Assembly (NCBI RefSeq): GCF_001690185.1
Contig: NZ_LZGN01000034.1
Coordinates: 124,001 to 188,000, forward strand
DNA from: Gilliamella sp. wkB308
Lineage (GTDB): Bacteria; Pseudomonadota; Gammaproteobacteria; Enterobacterales; Orbaceae
DNA length: 64,000 nucleotides
Reading direction: 5' to 3'
The notes under the pieces were generated by a model. It searched no databases. It saw only the letters and a list, made by a program, of their open reading frames with translations, and had not been told where the DNA came from. This document shows positions 1 to 7,175 of this stretch, piece after piece (positions within the stretch are counted from its first letter, which is position 1; every line of letters starts with the position of its first letter). The translations under genes and the position numbers were made by a program.

Positions 1-605
1 ACAGGATATTTGATACAACATGTTTCGCATTTATCTTTGGGTTTATCTTCTGAACGTGCTGTAAAACAACGAGCCGAATAGGCTAACGGCAAGTAACCGT
101 AACTGAAAACTTCAACGTCAAAATTTCGCTCGATATTGAAACTATCAAACTGATTCAGTACATTTGCTAACCAATCCCGAGAAAGTTCAACGGGCATACA
201 CCAACGTACCATACCTTGTTTTTGTAATAGTTTTAACGTGTAAGCGTTATAGCAATTAATCGCAGGGCCGGCAACAAAAGGCAATTTATTTTCTTGAGCA
301 ATATTAATTGCGGCTAAATCATTGGCTTCAATTAGAAAATCGCCATTATTAACGAGTAATCTTAATTCATTTAACTCAGAAGGTGCTTCAAGCAAAGCCA
401 ACGTTGAAAGCACAACTTGTTTACCTGATTTAGCGACTTCTTTAGCTAATTCAAGCCAATTAGGGACTTTCATTTCACGGCGTTTAGTACAAACTGTTTC
501 GCCCATATAAATAATATCGGCTTCACTTTCTTTTGCCGCATGATAAAAAGCTTCTGTTTCGGTTTTAGGCCAATAGTAAAGCACGGGGCCTAATGCATAT
601 TTCAT
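1..605 (-). CDS. ubiV: UbiV, U32-family protein for O2-independent ubiquinone hydroxylation (3' end cut)
   Basis: The reverse frame from the ATG at 605 is open to the window edge (201 codons; the E. coli protein is about 292 aa). It begins MKYALGPVLYYWP and carries cysteines at 39, 180, 193 and 197, the positions of the four [4Fe-4S] ligands of E. coli UbiV, plus an extra Cys at 196. With UbiU it forms the heterodimer that, with UbiT, hydroxylates the ubiquinone ring without oxygen using prephenate. It lies downstream of ubiU on the same strand with a 158-bp gap, so co-transcription is likely. The C-terminal third is outside the window. Identification is strong. Confidence 0.93.
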   Translation of the reverse strand, partial: MKYALGPVLYYWPKTETEAFYHAAKESEADIIYMGETVCTKRREMKVPNWLELAKEVAKSGKQVVLSTLALLEAPSELNELRLLVNNGDFLIEANDLAAINIAQENKLPFVAGPAINCYNAYTLKLLQKQGMVRWCMPVELSRDWLANVLNQFDSFNIERNFDVEVFSYGYLPLAYSARCFTARSEDKPKDKCETCCIKYP

Positions 606-763
606 AGTTTTGCTCACTATATTGATTTATGTTAGATCATTTATAAAATCATTCAAGATGATATTTTATTTAATAAATTCAATAAGGTAAATTAAGGTGA
701 TACCACTTCACTTTTAATAAGTGTCTTTTCCAATAATATGAATTTAAAGTCTAAAATACTTAA

Positions 764-1759
764 CTATTGCCATTTACGGTGATAAGCACCTAATGTTGTT
801 TGCGTTCCTTCCGACACTGAGCCTAATGTATCCATCCAATGTTGTTCAGCTTGAAATGATTGTGGGTTGGCTTTATAACGGTCAATTGCTTGTCGCCATA
901 CTTTGGTTACTTGCTCAACATAAGCTGGACTGCGTTGACGTCCTTCAATTTTGACCGATGCAATATTGGCAGCAAATAGCTCGGGTAATAGCTCAATGGT
1001 ATTTAAACTGGTTGGTTCTTCAATTGGATGATAAAGTTGTTCTCCAACAAAATAACGTCCTTTACATAGGGTTGGATAACCGGCATTTTCACCTTTTTTA
1101 TGGCAATCAATCAATACGTTATTCAAACGAGATTCAAGACCTTTGTCGGTCTCTTCCCATCGCACAAATTTAGCCGGAGAACATGCCCCAACCGTATTAG
1201 GTGATTCACCTGTTAAATAAGACGATAAATAGCAACGTCCTTCAGCCATTATACATAAACTACCAAAGGCAAAAACTTCTAAAGGGACGGGAGAAACTTT
1301 TGATAACTGTTTAACTTGATGCATCGACAGAACACGAGGCAATACAATACGATGAACCTGAAAATTATTATAATAAAACTTAATTGACTCTTCATTGGTT
1401 GAAGAGGCTTGAACGGAAACATGGCGTTCAAGATTAGGGTACTTTTCGGCAGCATAATCAAGCATAGCAAGATCAGCAATAATTAACGCATCAGCATCAA
1501 TGTTCGCAGCGGTATCAACCGCATGTTGCCAACGCTGAAAATTTTCAGGATGTGCAAAAGTATTTATCGCAATATGCAATTTTTTACCACGTTTATGTAC
1601 ATAATCAGCGGCTTCAATTAATCGCTTCTCATTGAAATTTAAACCAGCAAAATGACGCGCATTGGTATCATCTTTTAAACCAATATAAACAGCATCAGCG
1701 CCATTATCTATGGCTATTTTAAGTGATGGCAATGAACCTGCTGGACAAAGAAGTTCCAT
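764..1759 (-). CDS. ubiU: UbiU, U32-family [4Fe-4S] protein, partner of UbiV
   Basis: A 331-aa U32-family protein, the same length as E. coli UbiU, with cysteines at 169, 176, 193 and 232 that match the four cluster ligands exactly. The start is the ATG at 1759 (MELLCPAGSLPSLKIAIDNG), preceded by AGGAG 11 nt upstream. The frame stays open 35 codons further upstream, but that stretch has no similarity to the family and is probably promoter DNA. UbiU-UbiV supports quinone synthesis under anoxia, in keeping with a gut habitat. Known in E. coli to be FNR-dependent; a candidate FNR box is seen about 100 bp upstream (1855-1868). Confidence 0.95.
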   Translation of the reverse strand: MELLCPAGSLPSLKIAIDNGADAVYIGLKDDTNARHFAGLNFNEKRLIEAADYVHKRGKKLHIAINTFAHPENFQRWQHAVDTAANIDADALIIADLAMLDYAAEKYPNLERHVSVQASSTNEESIKFYYNNFQVHRIVLPRVLSMHQVKQLSKVSPVPLEVFAFGSLCIMAEGRCYLSSYLTGESPNTVGACSPAKFVRWEETDKGLESRLNNVLIDCHKKGENAGYPTLCKGRYFVGEQLYHPIEEPTSLNTIELLPELFAANIASVKIEGRQRSPAYVEQVTKVWRQAIDRYKANPQSFQAEQHWMDTLGSVSEGTQTTLGAYHRKWQ

Positions 1760-1854
1760 AATAATTTCTAACTCCTGTTTTGTATTTGATACGCGTGTAT
1801 TATGCAATAAATTATGTTCTAATGCGAATAGAAAGCGATTTTCTAAATGAAAAA

Positions 1855-1868
1855 TTGAATTCAATCAG
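1855..1868 (-). promoter_or_regulatory. candidate FNR box upstream of ubiU
   Basis: TTGAA-TTCA-ATCAG matches the FNR consensus TTGAT-N4-ATCAA at 8 of 10 half-site positions. Its centre at about 1861 would place a class II start site near 1820, where the minus strand reads TATTCG as a weak -10. ubiUV is an FNR target in E. coli, so a site is expected here. Seen by eye only. Confidence 0.35.
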
Positions 1869-1946
1869 GCAACCTGTCACCATTACCACAAAAAAGGCAA
1901 ATTAATTGTTGAATTTGTAAAGTCGATCGCATCGATAAGAATATAA
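1868..1946 (+). pseudogene. symE 3'-end remnant (C-terminal strand of SymE toxin)
   Basis: Read with a one-base slip in the A-run near 1890, this stretch encodes PVTITT then KGKLIVEFVKS and stops at 1944-1946. That is the pattern of the end of SymE-family proteins (P-V-x-I-x-x-x-x-G-K-L-I-I-E-L). No start or N-terminal half is present. A diverged copy lies at 5795-5855. It marks the left edge of the island, directly beyond the ubiU promoter. Confidence 0.55.
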
Positions 1947-2038
1947 TTAGTTTAATTCTTCCGATCTATGTCACAGAACTGAGCTAAATTGTTATTTGAA
2001 CGTCACGCTTCATTTACTAGATAATATAAAGCTCTACA

Positions 2039-2350
2039 CTATCTACTAATTTTTTTTATTGTTTGTTCAAGTGATAATGATTGATTGTTATCTTTTAAAA
2101 AGAAAAACTGATGTGTAAAATCATAACCAGCAACAGAAAACATCAGTAATGAAGGATACAAAAATTGACATAATGGTTTTTCTTTCATTGCATTTTTTAC
2201 AGCCAAATTATATTTATCAAAATTTAATTGGAGTAAATTACCATCAATATATATAAACTCCTGTTTGTCTGATAAATAATATGATGATTCATATAAATTT
2301 CTCCTCAATGTTTTTGAATAACCTCTTTTTTTCAATATTACCTTTAACAT
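2039..2350 (-). CDS. hypothetical 103-aa protein at the end of the toxin/immunity island
   Basis: A 103-aa leftward frame, ATG at 2350, rich in Lys/Tyr/Phe, with no signal peptide and a hydrophobic middle (LCQFLYPSLLMFSVAGYDF). I do not recognise a family. The ribosome binding site is weak. Size, strand and position (last in a row of leftward toxin/immunity modules) fit an orphan immunity gene whose toxin module has been lost, but nothing in the sequence proves it. Confidence 0.45.
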   Translation of the reverse strand: MLKVILKKRGYSKTLRRNLYESSYYLSDKQEFIYIDGNLLQLNFDKYNLAVKNAMKEKPLCQFLYPSLLMFSVAGYDFTHQFFFLKDNNQSLSLEQTIKKISR

Positions 2351-2742
2351 CAGAATAACTCATTAATTATGCCTTAGAATAGTTATCTTCATTTAAATAA
2401 ATGATCAAAATAAGAAATAGTCATCACATTATAAGGATCCATAAACCGTCATCATCAAAATCTATTGATAAAAAAACTATCAATTAATTTCGTAGAACAG
2501 CTTGTTGATGATATCCAATGCGATTTCACGGGTTACAGCATCTGCACCGCCGGCAATAATCCCTGTCACTATCGAGGATAGAATGATTATCAAGTACAAG
2601 ACGAAGCACAGGGACTCAGCAAGACTGGCTAAAAAGAAGAATGAGTAGATAATAAAACAAGCAGTAAAATTAATCAGCACAGATTAAAGGAATTGATGCA
2701 CCGCAAACTTGCTAACCACAACTAACTTACACGGAGTTAACT
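2351..2742. other. intergenic: symE leader and a doubtful hydrophobic frame
   Basis: Nearly 400 bp without a convincing gene. A 66-codon leftward frame at 2480-2680 is hydrophobic then reads GIIAGGADAVTREIA; it may be debris of a hemagglutinin repeat region but has no clear start or family. The last 60-70 bp before symE (CAGATTAA, GCTAAC, ACAACTA, GAGTTAACT) recur before the second symE copy at about 7345-7412, so the leader was duplicated with the gene. No LexA box (CTGT-N8-ACAG) is visible. Confidence 0.4.
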
Positions 2743-2952
2743 ATGGCTAAGACATTTTCTACACTAAAATTAACCACAGACAAAGCACTGGCGCCACAAC
2801 CCAAAGAGCGATTTTATACCGTCGGTTACGTGCCACAAGGCATAAAACCCAACCCCAAACCACAACTGACCATTAAAGGCAGGCGGCTGGAGCAGATAGG
2901 CTTTTATGTGGGCAGCCCTGTTGTCATTCAGATTGAACAGGGCAAGTTCTAA
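2743..2952 (+). CDS. symE: SymE-family type I toxin, C-terminally shortened
   Basis: 69 aa starting MAKTFSTLKLTT, with the SymE core RFYTVGYVPQG (residues about 23-34), QLTIKGRRLEQIGFYVG and PVVIQIEQGKF. SymE is an SOS-linked toxin of AbrB-like fold, controlled in E. coli by the antisense RNA SymR. RBS GGAG lies 7 nt before the ATG. The frame stops straight after QGKF, where other copies here continue with LIIELEASLK, so the last beta-strand is lost. It is the only copy with an unbroken N-terminal half. Whether it is active is unknown. Five other symE-derived stretches lie within 7.7 kb. Confidence 0.75.
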   Translation: MAKTFSTLKLTTDKALAPQPKERFYTVGYVPQGIKPNPKPQLTIKGRRLEQIGFYVGSPVVIQIEQGKF

Positions 2953-3034
2953 ATTTTAAGATGAAACTATAACTTCCGTTAAAAATAAGATCGAGAATTA
3001 TAGTTCATGATACTTAAAATGTTATAATAATTTA

Positions 3035-3304
3035 TTATAAGTATTTTTTAGGTATGTTTAATAACTGTGAATCAACAGACCAATCAATAGGTTTACTTTT
3101 TTGATAATTCCATTTTGCTCCTGCTTGTATCCATTTATCTCGATATTTCTTAATACCCGTTAAACTGGCATCTTCGTATCCAAACTCAACTCCACAACAC
3201 TCACAAATATTATATGTAGGAGAATGACCATCTTCTCCCCATTGAGGCTCTGATTGCTCGAGCCCACAAACACGACATATATATGCTTCATTATTTTTGT
3301 GCAT
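3035..3304 (-). CDS. zinc-ribbon-like immunity protein next to a BECR-type toxin remnant
   Basis: 89 aa from the ATG at 3304 (MHKNNEAYICRVCG). Two CxxC knuckles (CRVC about residues 10-13 and CECC about 34-37) flank a GEDGHSPTYNI segment, followed by EFGYEDASL and a C-terminal W-rich helix region. This C-x2-C protein with FGYED is a pattern I associate with immunity proteins of polymorphic toxins. The ATG lies 14 nt inside the end of the toxin frame (stop 3291-3293), the tight coupling typical of toxin/immunity pairs. The frame is open upstream to 3382, but that part belongs to the toxin locus. The gene looks intact although its toxin is broken. Confidence 0.7.
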   Translation of the reverse strand: MHKNNEAYICRVCGLEQSEPQWGEDGHSPTYNICECCGVEFGYEDASLTGIKKYRDKWIQAGAKWNYQKSKPIDWSVDSQLLNIPKKYL

Positions 3305-3731
3305 TAAAATACTCCAAATTAGTTTTATATCCATGATCTGCTGGATTGGGTTTAAACATCGTTCTAGGTGTTCCATCTGCATTTTTTATTGCAAAAATAT
3401 TTTTTGATGGATTGTAGTATAGCGTATCCCCATTTTCTCTAACTTTTTTCAAAGTTCCTTCAGGTGGATTTCTTACAAAATTATGGGTAGCATCAACGTA
3501 TTGTTTTGAATTTTGAAATTCAGGAAACTCATGTTTATCCCAATGATCGTAAGCATTTTTAACAGATTCTTTTTAATTTGTTTCTGTCCAAATTTTATCT
3601 TCTGGACGCTTACCTAAATTAGCATTAATATCTTTTTCTTTTTTTACATGTTAACCAAATTTGCTAATTTCGTTTCTTTTCTGATTGGCAACCTGATTAT
3701 ACAGTATTTTATCTTTAGTCTCTTTTGACCA
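3291..3731 (-). pseudogene. orphan CdiA-type C-terminal toxin module, BECR-like RNase, two nonsense codons
   Basis: One leftward frame reads a linker (WSKETKDKILYNQVANQK, then SKFG-stop-HVKKE), then HWDKHEFPEFQNSKQYVDAT, NPPEGTLKKVRENGD, TLYYNPSKNIFAIKNADG and RTMFKPNPADHGYKTNLEYF. The order KxHGxEF / EGTLxKVRxNGD / YNPxxNxF / RTMFKP is that of CDI toxin ends of the barnase-EndoU-colicin-RelE type (family assignment from memory). In-frame TAA codons at 3651-3653 and 3573-3575 break it, and there is no start codon. It overlaps its immunity gene by 14 nt. Its 5' edge abuts a rightward symE fragment. Confidence 0.7.
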
Positions 3732-3821
3732 TGGCTGGTGCAACTCGGCTTTTATATGGCCCCTGTTATCATTATGATTGAAGAAGGCAAATTGGTGATA
3801 AAGTTTGATTTGCAAATTTAA
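3632..3821. repeat. direct repeat, copy 1 (toxin linker + symE 3' end)
   Basis: About 190 bp similar to 5283-5509. It holds the leftward toxin linker (FGxH ... KETKDKIL.NQ) joined head-on to a rightward symE 3' end. In copy 1 the junction reads GACCATGGCTGG; in copy 2 it has about 12 extra bases. The first 100 bp differ at only around 15 positions by eye. Confidence 0.75.
3731..3821 (+). pseudogene. symE 3'-end fragment
   Basis: A rightward frame reads WLVQLGFYMAPVIIMIEEGKL then VIKFDLQI, stop 3819-3821. It matches the second half of SymE (RRLEQIGFYVGSPVVIQIEQGK) with one codon lost before APVII. The N-terminal half is absent: the homology begins at the junction with the leftward toxin linker. 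Not expected to make a functional protein. Confidence 0.7.
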
Positions 3822-3874
3822 AAATAAATGGTAGATTTTCCCATTACTATGTGGTAATTATTCAGGAAATAAAT

Positions 3875-4420
3875 ATGAGCAAACAACTAGATAAAATAAG
3901 TAAATTTTTAAGCTATATTTTGAGACATCAACCAGAAGCTATTGGAATCACATTAGATTCCAATGGTTGGGTTAATATTGATAACCTAATCATGCAAGCT
4001 AATCAACATGGAGAACATCTTACTAGAGAGTTGATTGAGCTAGTTGTTAAAACAAATGATAAAAAACGTTTTACGATTTCTGATGATGGTTTAAAAATAC
4101 GTGCAGCTCAAGGACATTCAACTCAACAAGTAAACATTAGCCATTCTGAACGAATGCCTCCAGAATTTTTATATCATGGCACTGCAACCCGATTTATTGA
4201 TTCCATTAAAAAGCAAGGATTAGTTGCTGGAAGTCGTCATTATGTTCATTTATCTGGTGATGAGAAGACTGCTAATAAAGTCGGAGAAAGACATGGAAAA
4301 CCGATAGTATTAAAAGTAAAAACCTTGCAGATGTATCAACAAGGTTTTAAATTTTATTTGGCTGATAACGGGGTCTGGTTAACTAATACTGTTCCTAATA
4401 CTTTTTTAATATTTGACTAA
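3875..4420 (+). CDS. kptA: KptA/Tpt1 RNA 2'-phosphotransferase
   Basis: 181 aa from the ATG at 3875 ([21 protein letters not shown]), with AGGA 9 nt upstream; E. coli KptA is 184 aa. Seen: the N-terminal winged-helix signature LSxxLRHx[15 protein letters not shown], then the NAD+-binding ART-like half with [19 protein letters not shown] and [12 protein letters not shown]. The family transfers an internal RNA 2'-phosphate to NAD+, giving ADP-ribose 1'',2''-cyclic phosphate. The gene is unbroken, while its neighbours are RNase-type toxin remnants. Its stop overlaps the stop of the convergent immunity gene. A role in healing damaged RNA here is inference. Confidence 0.93.
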   Translation: MSKQLDKISKFLSYILRHQPEAIGITLDSNGWVNIDNLIMQANQHGEHLTRELIELVVKTNDKKRFTISDDGLKIRAAQGHSTQQVNISHSERMPPEFLYHGTATRFIDSIKKQGLVAGSRHYVHLSGDEKTANKVGERHGKPIVLKVKTLQMYQQGFKFYLADNGVWLTNTVPNTFLIFD

Positions 4421-4815
4421 ATCTTATCTAATTCAGCCTGTTCTGCTTTAAATTGGGCTGATTCTTCTTTGGCTTGTTTTAACCATTCATCAAAATCACA
4501 AACACTACCTCTGTTCTCCCATCCAGAAGAAGCAAAAGCATGAACAAAGTATACTGTAGGATTTCCTGATTTATCTGAGCCATCAAAACAAACAATATCA
4601 TCAGTATTAGAAGCCTTGGCAAATGGTATCAATTTTCTAGTTGGATATTGTTTTTTTAATTCAAATAACCATTGTTTAGCAAAATTTTCAAATTCATATA
4701 AAAACCACCATGGCTCCAAATCAATAACCTCTTGTTTAGAAAAAATTTTTAAAAAAGATAAAGGATATTTAAACCCTTCAGGTAATTCTTCTTTCGAATA
4801 CAAGTAATGAGCCAT
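4417..4815 (-). CDS. SMI1/KNR4 (SUKH)-like immunity protein
   Basis: 132 aa from the ATG at 4815, with an ideal AAGGAG 7 nt upstream; a GTG at 4839 in frame is less likely. It reads [53 protein letters not shown] and [13 protein letters not shown]. The order (E-L-P ... I-P-F-A ... G-D-x-x-C-F-D ... V-h-x-x-x-x-x-G-W) is that of the SMI1/KNR4 superfamily, the commonest immunity family in polymorphic toxin loci. It follows the ParB-like toxin module (stop 4839) by 23 nt and converges on kptA. Intact. It probably neutralises that toxin, but SUKH partners are diverse. Confidence 0.78.
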   Translation of the reverse strand: MAHYLYSKEELPEGFKYPLSFLKIFSKQEVIDLEPWWFLYEFENFAKQWLFELKKQYPTRKLIPFAKASNTDDIVCFDGSDKSGNPTVYFVHAFASSGWENRGSVCDFDEWLKQAKEESAQFKAEQAELDKI

Positions 4816-4838
4816 ATTTTTACTCCTTAGCTTTACCA

Positions 4839-5399
4839 CTAATGCGAGGGGGAAGTATTTGAACCAAAGGGATTATTTTTACTAAATCCACCTGACTGTT
4901 TATTAATCCTTCCAGTTATTGCTTCTCCCCAAGTTGTAGGTATAAACCCTTTTTGGGGATCAGAAAATCTATTTACTACAGATGGTGAAAGTTTATCATT
5001 AAAATTTCTAACATTAGCTTTAATATCTATACCAGCTTCTCTAGCTGCTGCTATTCTTGTGTTATCCATAGTTGTAAATTTGCCGTCAGGCATTTTAATT
5101 ACATCAACTGGATCTCCTTTCCAACCATTAGTTTTCATGTTTGTAACAAGATCATCATAAGTATATTTCATATCAGTCCCTCGTTCTACTTTATTATAAG
5201 AAACCGTATTCTGTGAAAATCTAATTTCATTAGGATTTAGATTGGATATATTATTAACAGCCCCCTTTCCAGCATTAATCTCTTGTTCTTTTGCTACATG
5301 TTCACCAAATTTGCTACTTTCGTTGGCTTTCTGATTGGTAGCCTGATTATCCAGTATTTTATCTTTAGTCTCTTTTGACCATTGAGGGGAGATGGCTGG
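4839..5399 (-). pseudogene. orphan C-terminal toxin module, ParB/sulfiredoxin-like type
   Basis: The leftward frame is open from about 5400 to the TAG at 4839-4841. It reads a linker (WSKETKDKILDNQATNQK, SSKFGEHVAKEQEINAGKG), then TYDDLVTNMKTNGWKGDPVD, VIKMPDGKFTTMDNTRIAAA, REAGIDIKANVRNF, GFIPTTWGEAITGRINKQS. The N-G-W-x-G-x-P-V-D-V / D-N-T-R / A-G-I order is that of ParB-like C-terminal toxins of CdiA/Rhs proteins (recognised by pattern). An internal ATG at 5171 would give 110 aa, but no proper start or delivery part exists, so it is a displaced CT module. The toxin domain itself shows no stop and may be the least damaged of the four. Confidence 0.65.
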
Positions 5400-5509
5400 T
5401 GCAATTCGGCTTTTATGTAGGCTGCCCTGTTATCATTCAGATTGAGCAGAGCAAGTTAATTATTGAACTTGAAGCAAGTCTAAAAAGTAACAAAAGCTCC
5501 ACCGTTTAA
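5283..5509. repeat. direct repeat, copy 2 (toxin linker + symE 3' end)
   Basis: Partner of 3632-3821: the same leftward linker followed by a symE 3' end, with extra bases (TGAGGGGAGATG) at the junction. The shared linker would allow recombination between toxin cassettes. Confidence 0.75.
5391..5509 (+). pseudogene. symE 3'-end fragment
   Basis: The rightward frame reads RWLVQFGFYVGCPVIIQIEQ, SKLIIELEASLK, and stops at 5507-5509. It is the complete SymE C-terminal half, including the last strand lost from the copy at 2743. No N-terminal half or start codon: its 5' edge is the junction with the leftward toxin linker. Confidence 0.7.
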
Positions 5510-5953
5510 ATGCTCGTAGTAGCTTAAACAATCATTCGTCGATAGTTGATATTTTAAATTTATCAGGAAGGCATCGAGAATAACTATCCAATATATTACC
5601 CCCCAAGGAGTAAATTCTAAATAAAATTTACCGCTATTCCATAAACAGAGCTTACAGAGAACAAATATTTCTTTTAAGTGATTTCACATTTCATTGTCAT
5701 TTTCAGAATGCGCCTCATTCAACACAGTTTCAAGATCATCCAAAACCATGCGAGAGACGTCACAACATCATTACACTGTTGGCAAATCTAAGCCGAACCA
5801 GTCACCATCACCACTAAAAAGGTAAATTAATCGTCTAACTTGTGAAGTAGATCCCAGAGCTAGTAAATAATTACCCAGTTCTGCAAGATAGATTGCAGAA
5901 CATAAAATTATATGTAAGAAAAAATAAATAAGTAAAATATAAAATTTTAATGA
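5510..5953. other. gene-free stretch with a symE remnant
   Basis: About 440 bp with no intact gene. At 5795-5855 a diverged copy of the symE 3' end at 1868-1946 can be read (VTITT, KGKLIV, then stop), again shifted in the A-run. On the minus strand 5684-5760 reads DVSRMVLDDLETVLNEAH and then ends; I do not recognise it, and it may be the tail of a lost gene. The rest shows nothing recognisable. Confidence 0.5.
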
Positions 5954-6190
5954 TTAATCTTTCCAACCATAGTCACTCTTTACTATTTGATAAAATCTGT
6001 CATATGCATCTTGTTCACTAGAACACTCTTCTACATAACCAATTGTTCCTCTATCATTTTGCATTATTTTCCAATTACCATTATTATTAACAACACATAA
6101 GCAATCACCATTTTTTAAACCATCAAGACTATACATCATCTTAGGGACATGCCGTTCATCTAAAATTTTCTGCAATTCGTTCTTTGTCAT
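5954..6190 (-). CDS. small immunity-type protein coupled to the TNT toxin
   Basis: 78 aa, MTKNELQKILDERHVPKMMY, then SLDGLKNGDCLCVVNNNGNW, an RGTIGYVEE segment and a C-terminal helix EQDAYDRFYQIV. The pattern (short N-terminal helix, P-x-x-x-Y-S-L-D-G, G-x-W, R-G, then S-E-x-x-A-x-x-x-F) resembles small immunity proteins of polymorphic toxins, possibly of the Imm59 type; the exact family is uncertain. Its ATG overlaps the TAA of the upstream toxin frame by one base (TAATG), so translation would be coupled. Intact. By position it is the likely antidote to the TNT domain. Confidence 0.7.
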   Translation of the reverse strand: MTKNELQKILDERHVPKMMYSLDGLKNGDCLCVVNNNGNWKIMQNDRGTIGYVEECSSEQDAYDRFYQIVKSDYGWKD

Positions 6191-7175
6191 TATCTTGTTA
6201 CCTCTTTTAAATAGCCATTATCTAAATACCATTGGACTGGTTTGGACAACTTATATTGCGTTCCTTGGCCTGGTTGCCCAAACCATGGAAGTGCTTTTGC
6301 TTTAGAAACATCTTCAATTGGTTTTAATATCTCATAAACATTATAAGGTGCATTAAGAGAAGATGAAGGCAATGCTCTTTCTTCAAATAAAACGCCTTCA
6401 GGAGAAATGAAAGTTCCCTTTGGTGTCCCATATCTATCAACAAAATCATCTGGCTTTAAAGTCACTTTTTCAACTGGTCCATAAGCCCCATTATTTGGTG
6501 GCCAAATACCTAAATCTTCCTGAACTTTACCTTCCAATTTACTGTGTTCACCAAAATTACTTGATTTATTGCCTTTTTAGTTTTTTACAACATTAGATTC
6601 TACATTACCTTTGATTATACTTTGAAGATGTGTATTTGTACCACCTGCACCTAATCGATCTATCATCTTATTAAGGGCTGTCATTGACTCTTCATTACTC
6701 AAATCAGATAAATAATTTGTTTGCTTCATTTGATAACTGCACTAGATTAGTTCTATCTGTATCTATTATAGTGATATCAGTTGCAGCTAAAATCGCCATT
6801 GCTGTGCCGATTGGTATGGGTAAATATTATCCAATTTGTTCTGGTGCTTGCATCCATAATTCAGCATAATCGCTACCGTTTGGTATTCCCTTACCTTTCA
6901 TTAAGTCACTAAGTGCTTGCTCGGTTTCTTCTTGTGTTAAAAAACCATGAGCATAACCATGCAAAATCGAATCCATGTTTTCACCTGTTGAATTAACTAT
7001 AGGCACGGGAATTTGATTACCACCATCTCCCCAACTATTACCATTATCCTCAACCGCATTCTTTCCTGCTGCTATACCCGTGCTGACATCACCGCCTACA
7101 CTGGCAATAGCCAGTCCGGTGGCGAGTTGGGAAAGGGCAATAATATTATTAAAAGAAATGGCATAGGGGCTTTCG
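6190..7175 (-). pseudogene. remnant of CdiA-type protein: VENN-like pretoxin region plus TNT NAD+ glycohydrolase toxin end
   Basis: Leftward reading from 7175: SFNNIIALSQLATGLAIASV, GGDVSTGIAAGKNAVEDN, which is the pre-toxin VENN-type motif (here VEDN) of CDI/hemagglutinin toxins, then SILHGYAHGFLTQEETEQAL. That frame breaks around 6830-6710. A second stretch (SNEESMTALNKMIDRLGAGG) ends at a TAA near 6579. The last 115 codons are open: GAYGPVEKVTLKPDDFVDRY, GTPKGTFISPEGVLFEERAL, PWFGQPGQGTQYKLS, VQWYLDNGYLKEV. This DRYG / FxSP / FEERALP / WFGQPGxGTQY order is the TNT domain, whose family hydrolyses NAD+. Several lesions make the full protein unreadable; only the toxin end is preserved. Confidence 0.78.

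Noticed and set aside
1760-1864. 35-codon N-terminal extension of ubiU
   Set aside because: The family starts at MELLCPAG, a Shine-Dalgarno sequence precedes that ATG, and the extension overlaps the putative promoter.
2480-2680. 66-codon hydrophobic leftward frame
   Set aside because: No RBS, no family, no link to a neighbour; mentioned only as possible debris.
2680-2742. LexA box before symE, as in E. coli
   Set aside because: No CTGT-N8-ACAG pattern in the 60 bp upstream of either symE start.
6684-6869. 61-codon rightward frame
   Set aside because: Antisense to the broken CdiA-type remnant, which explains its open length.
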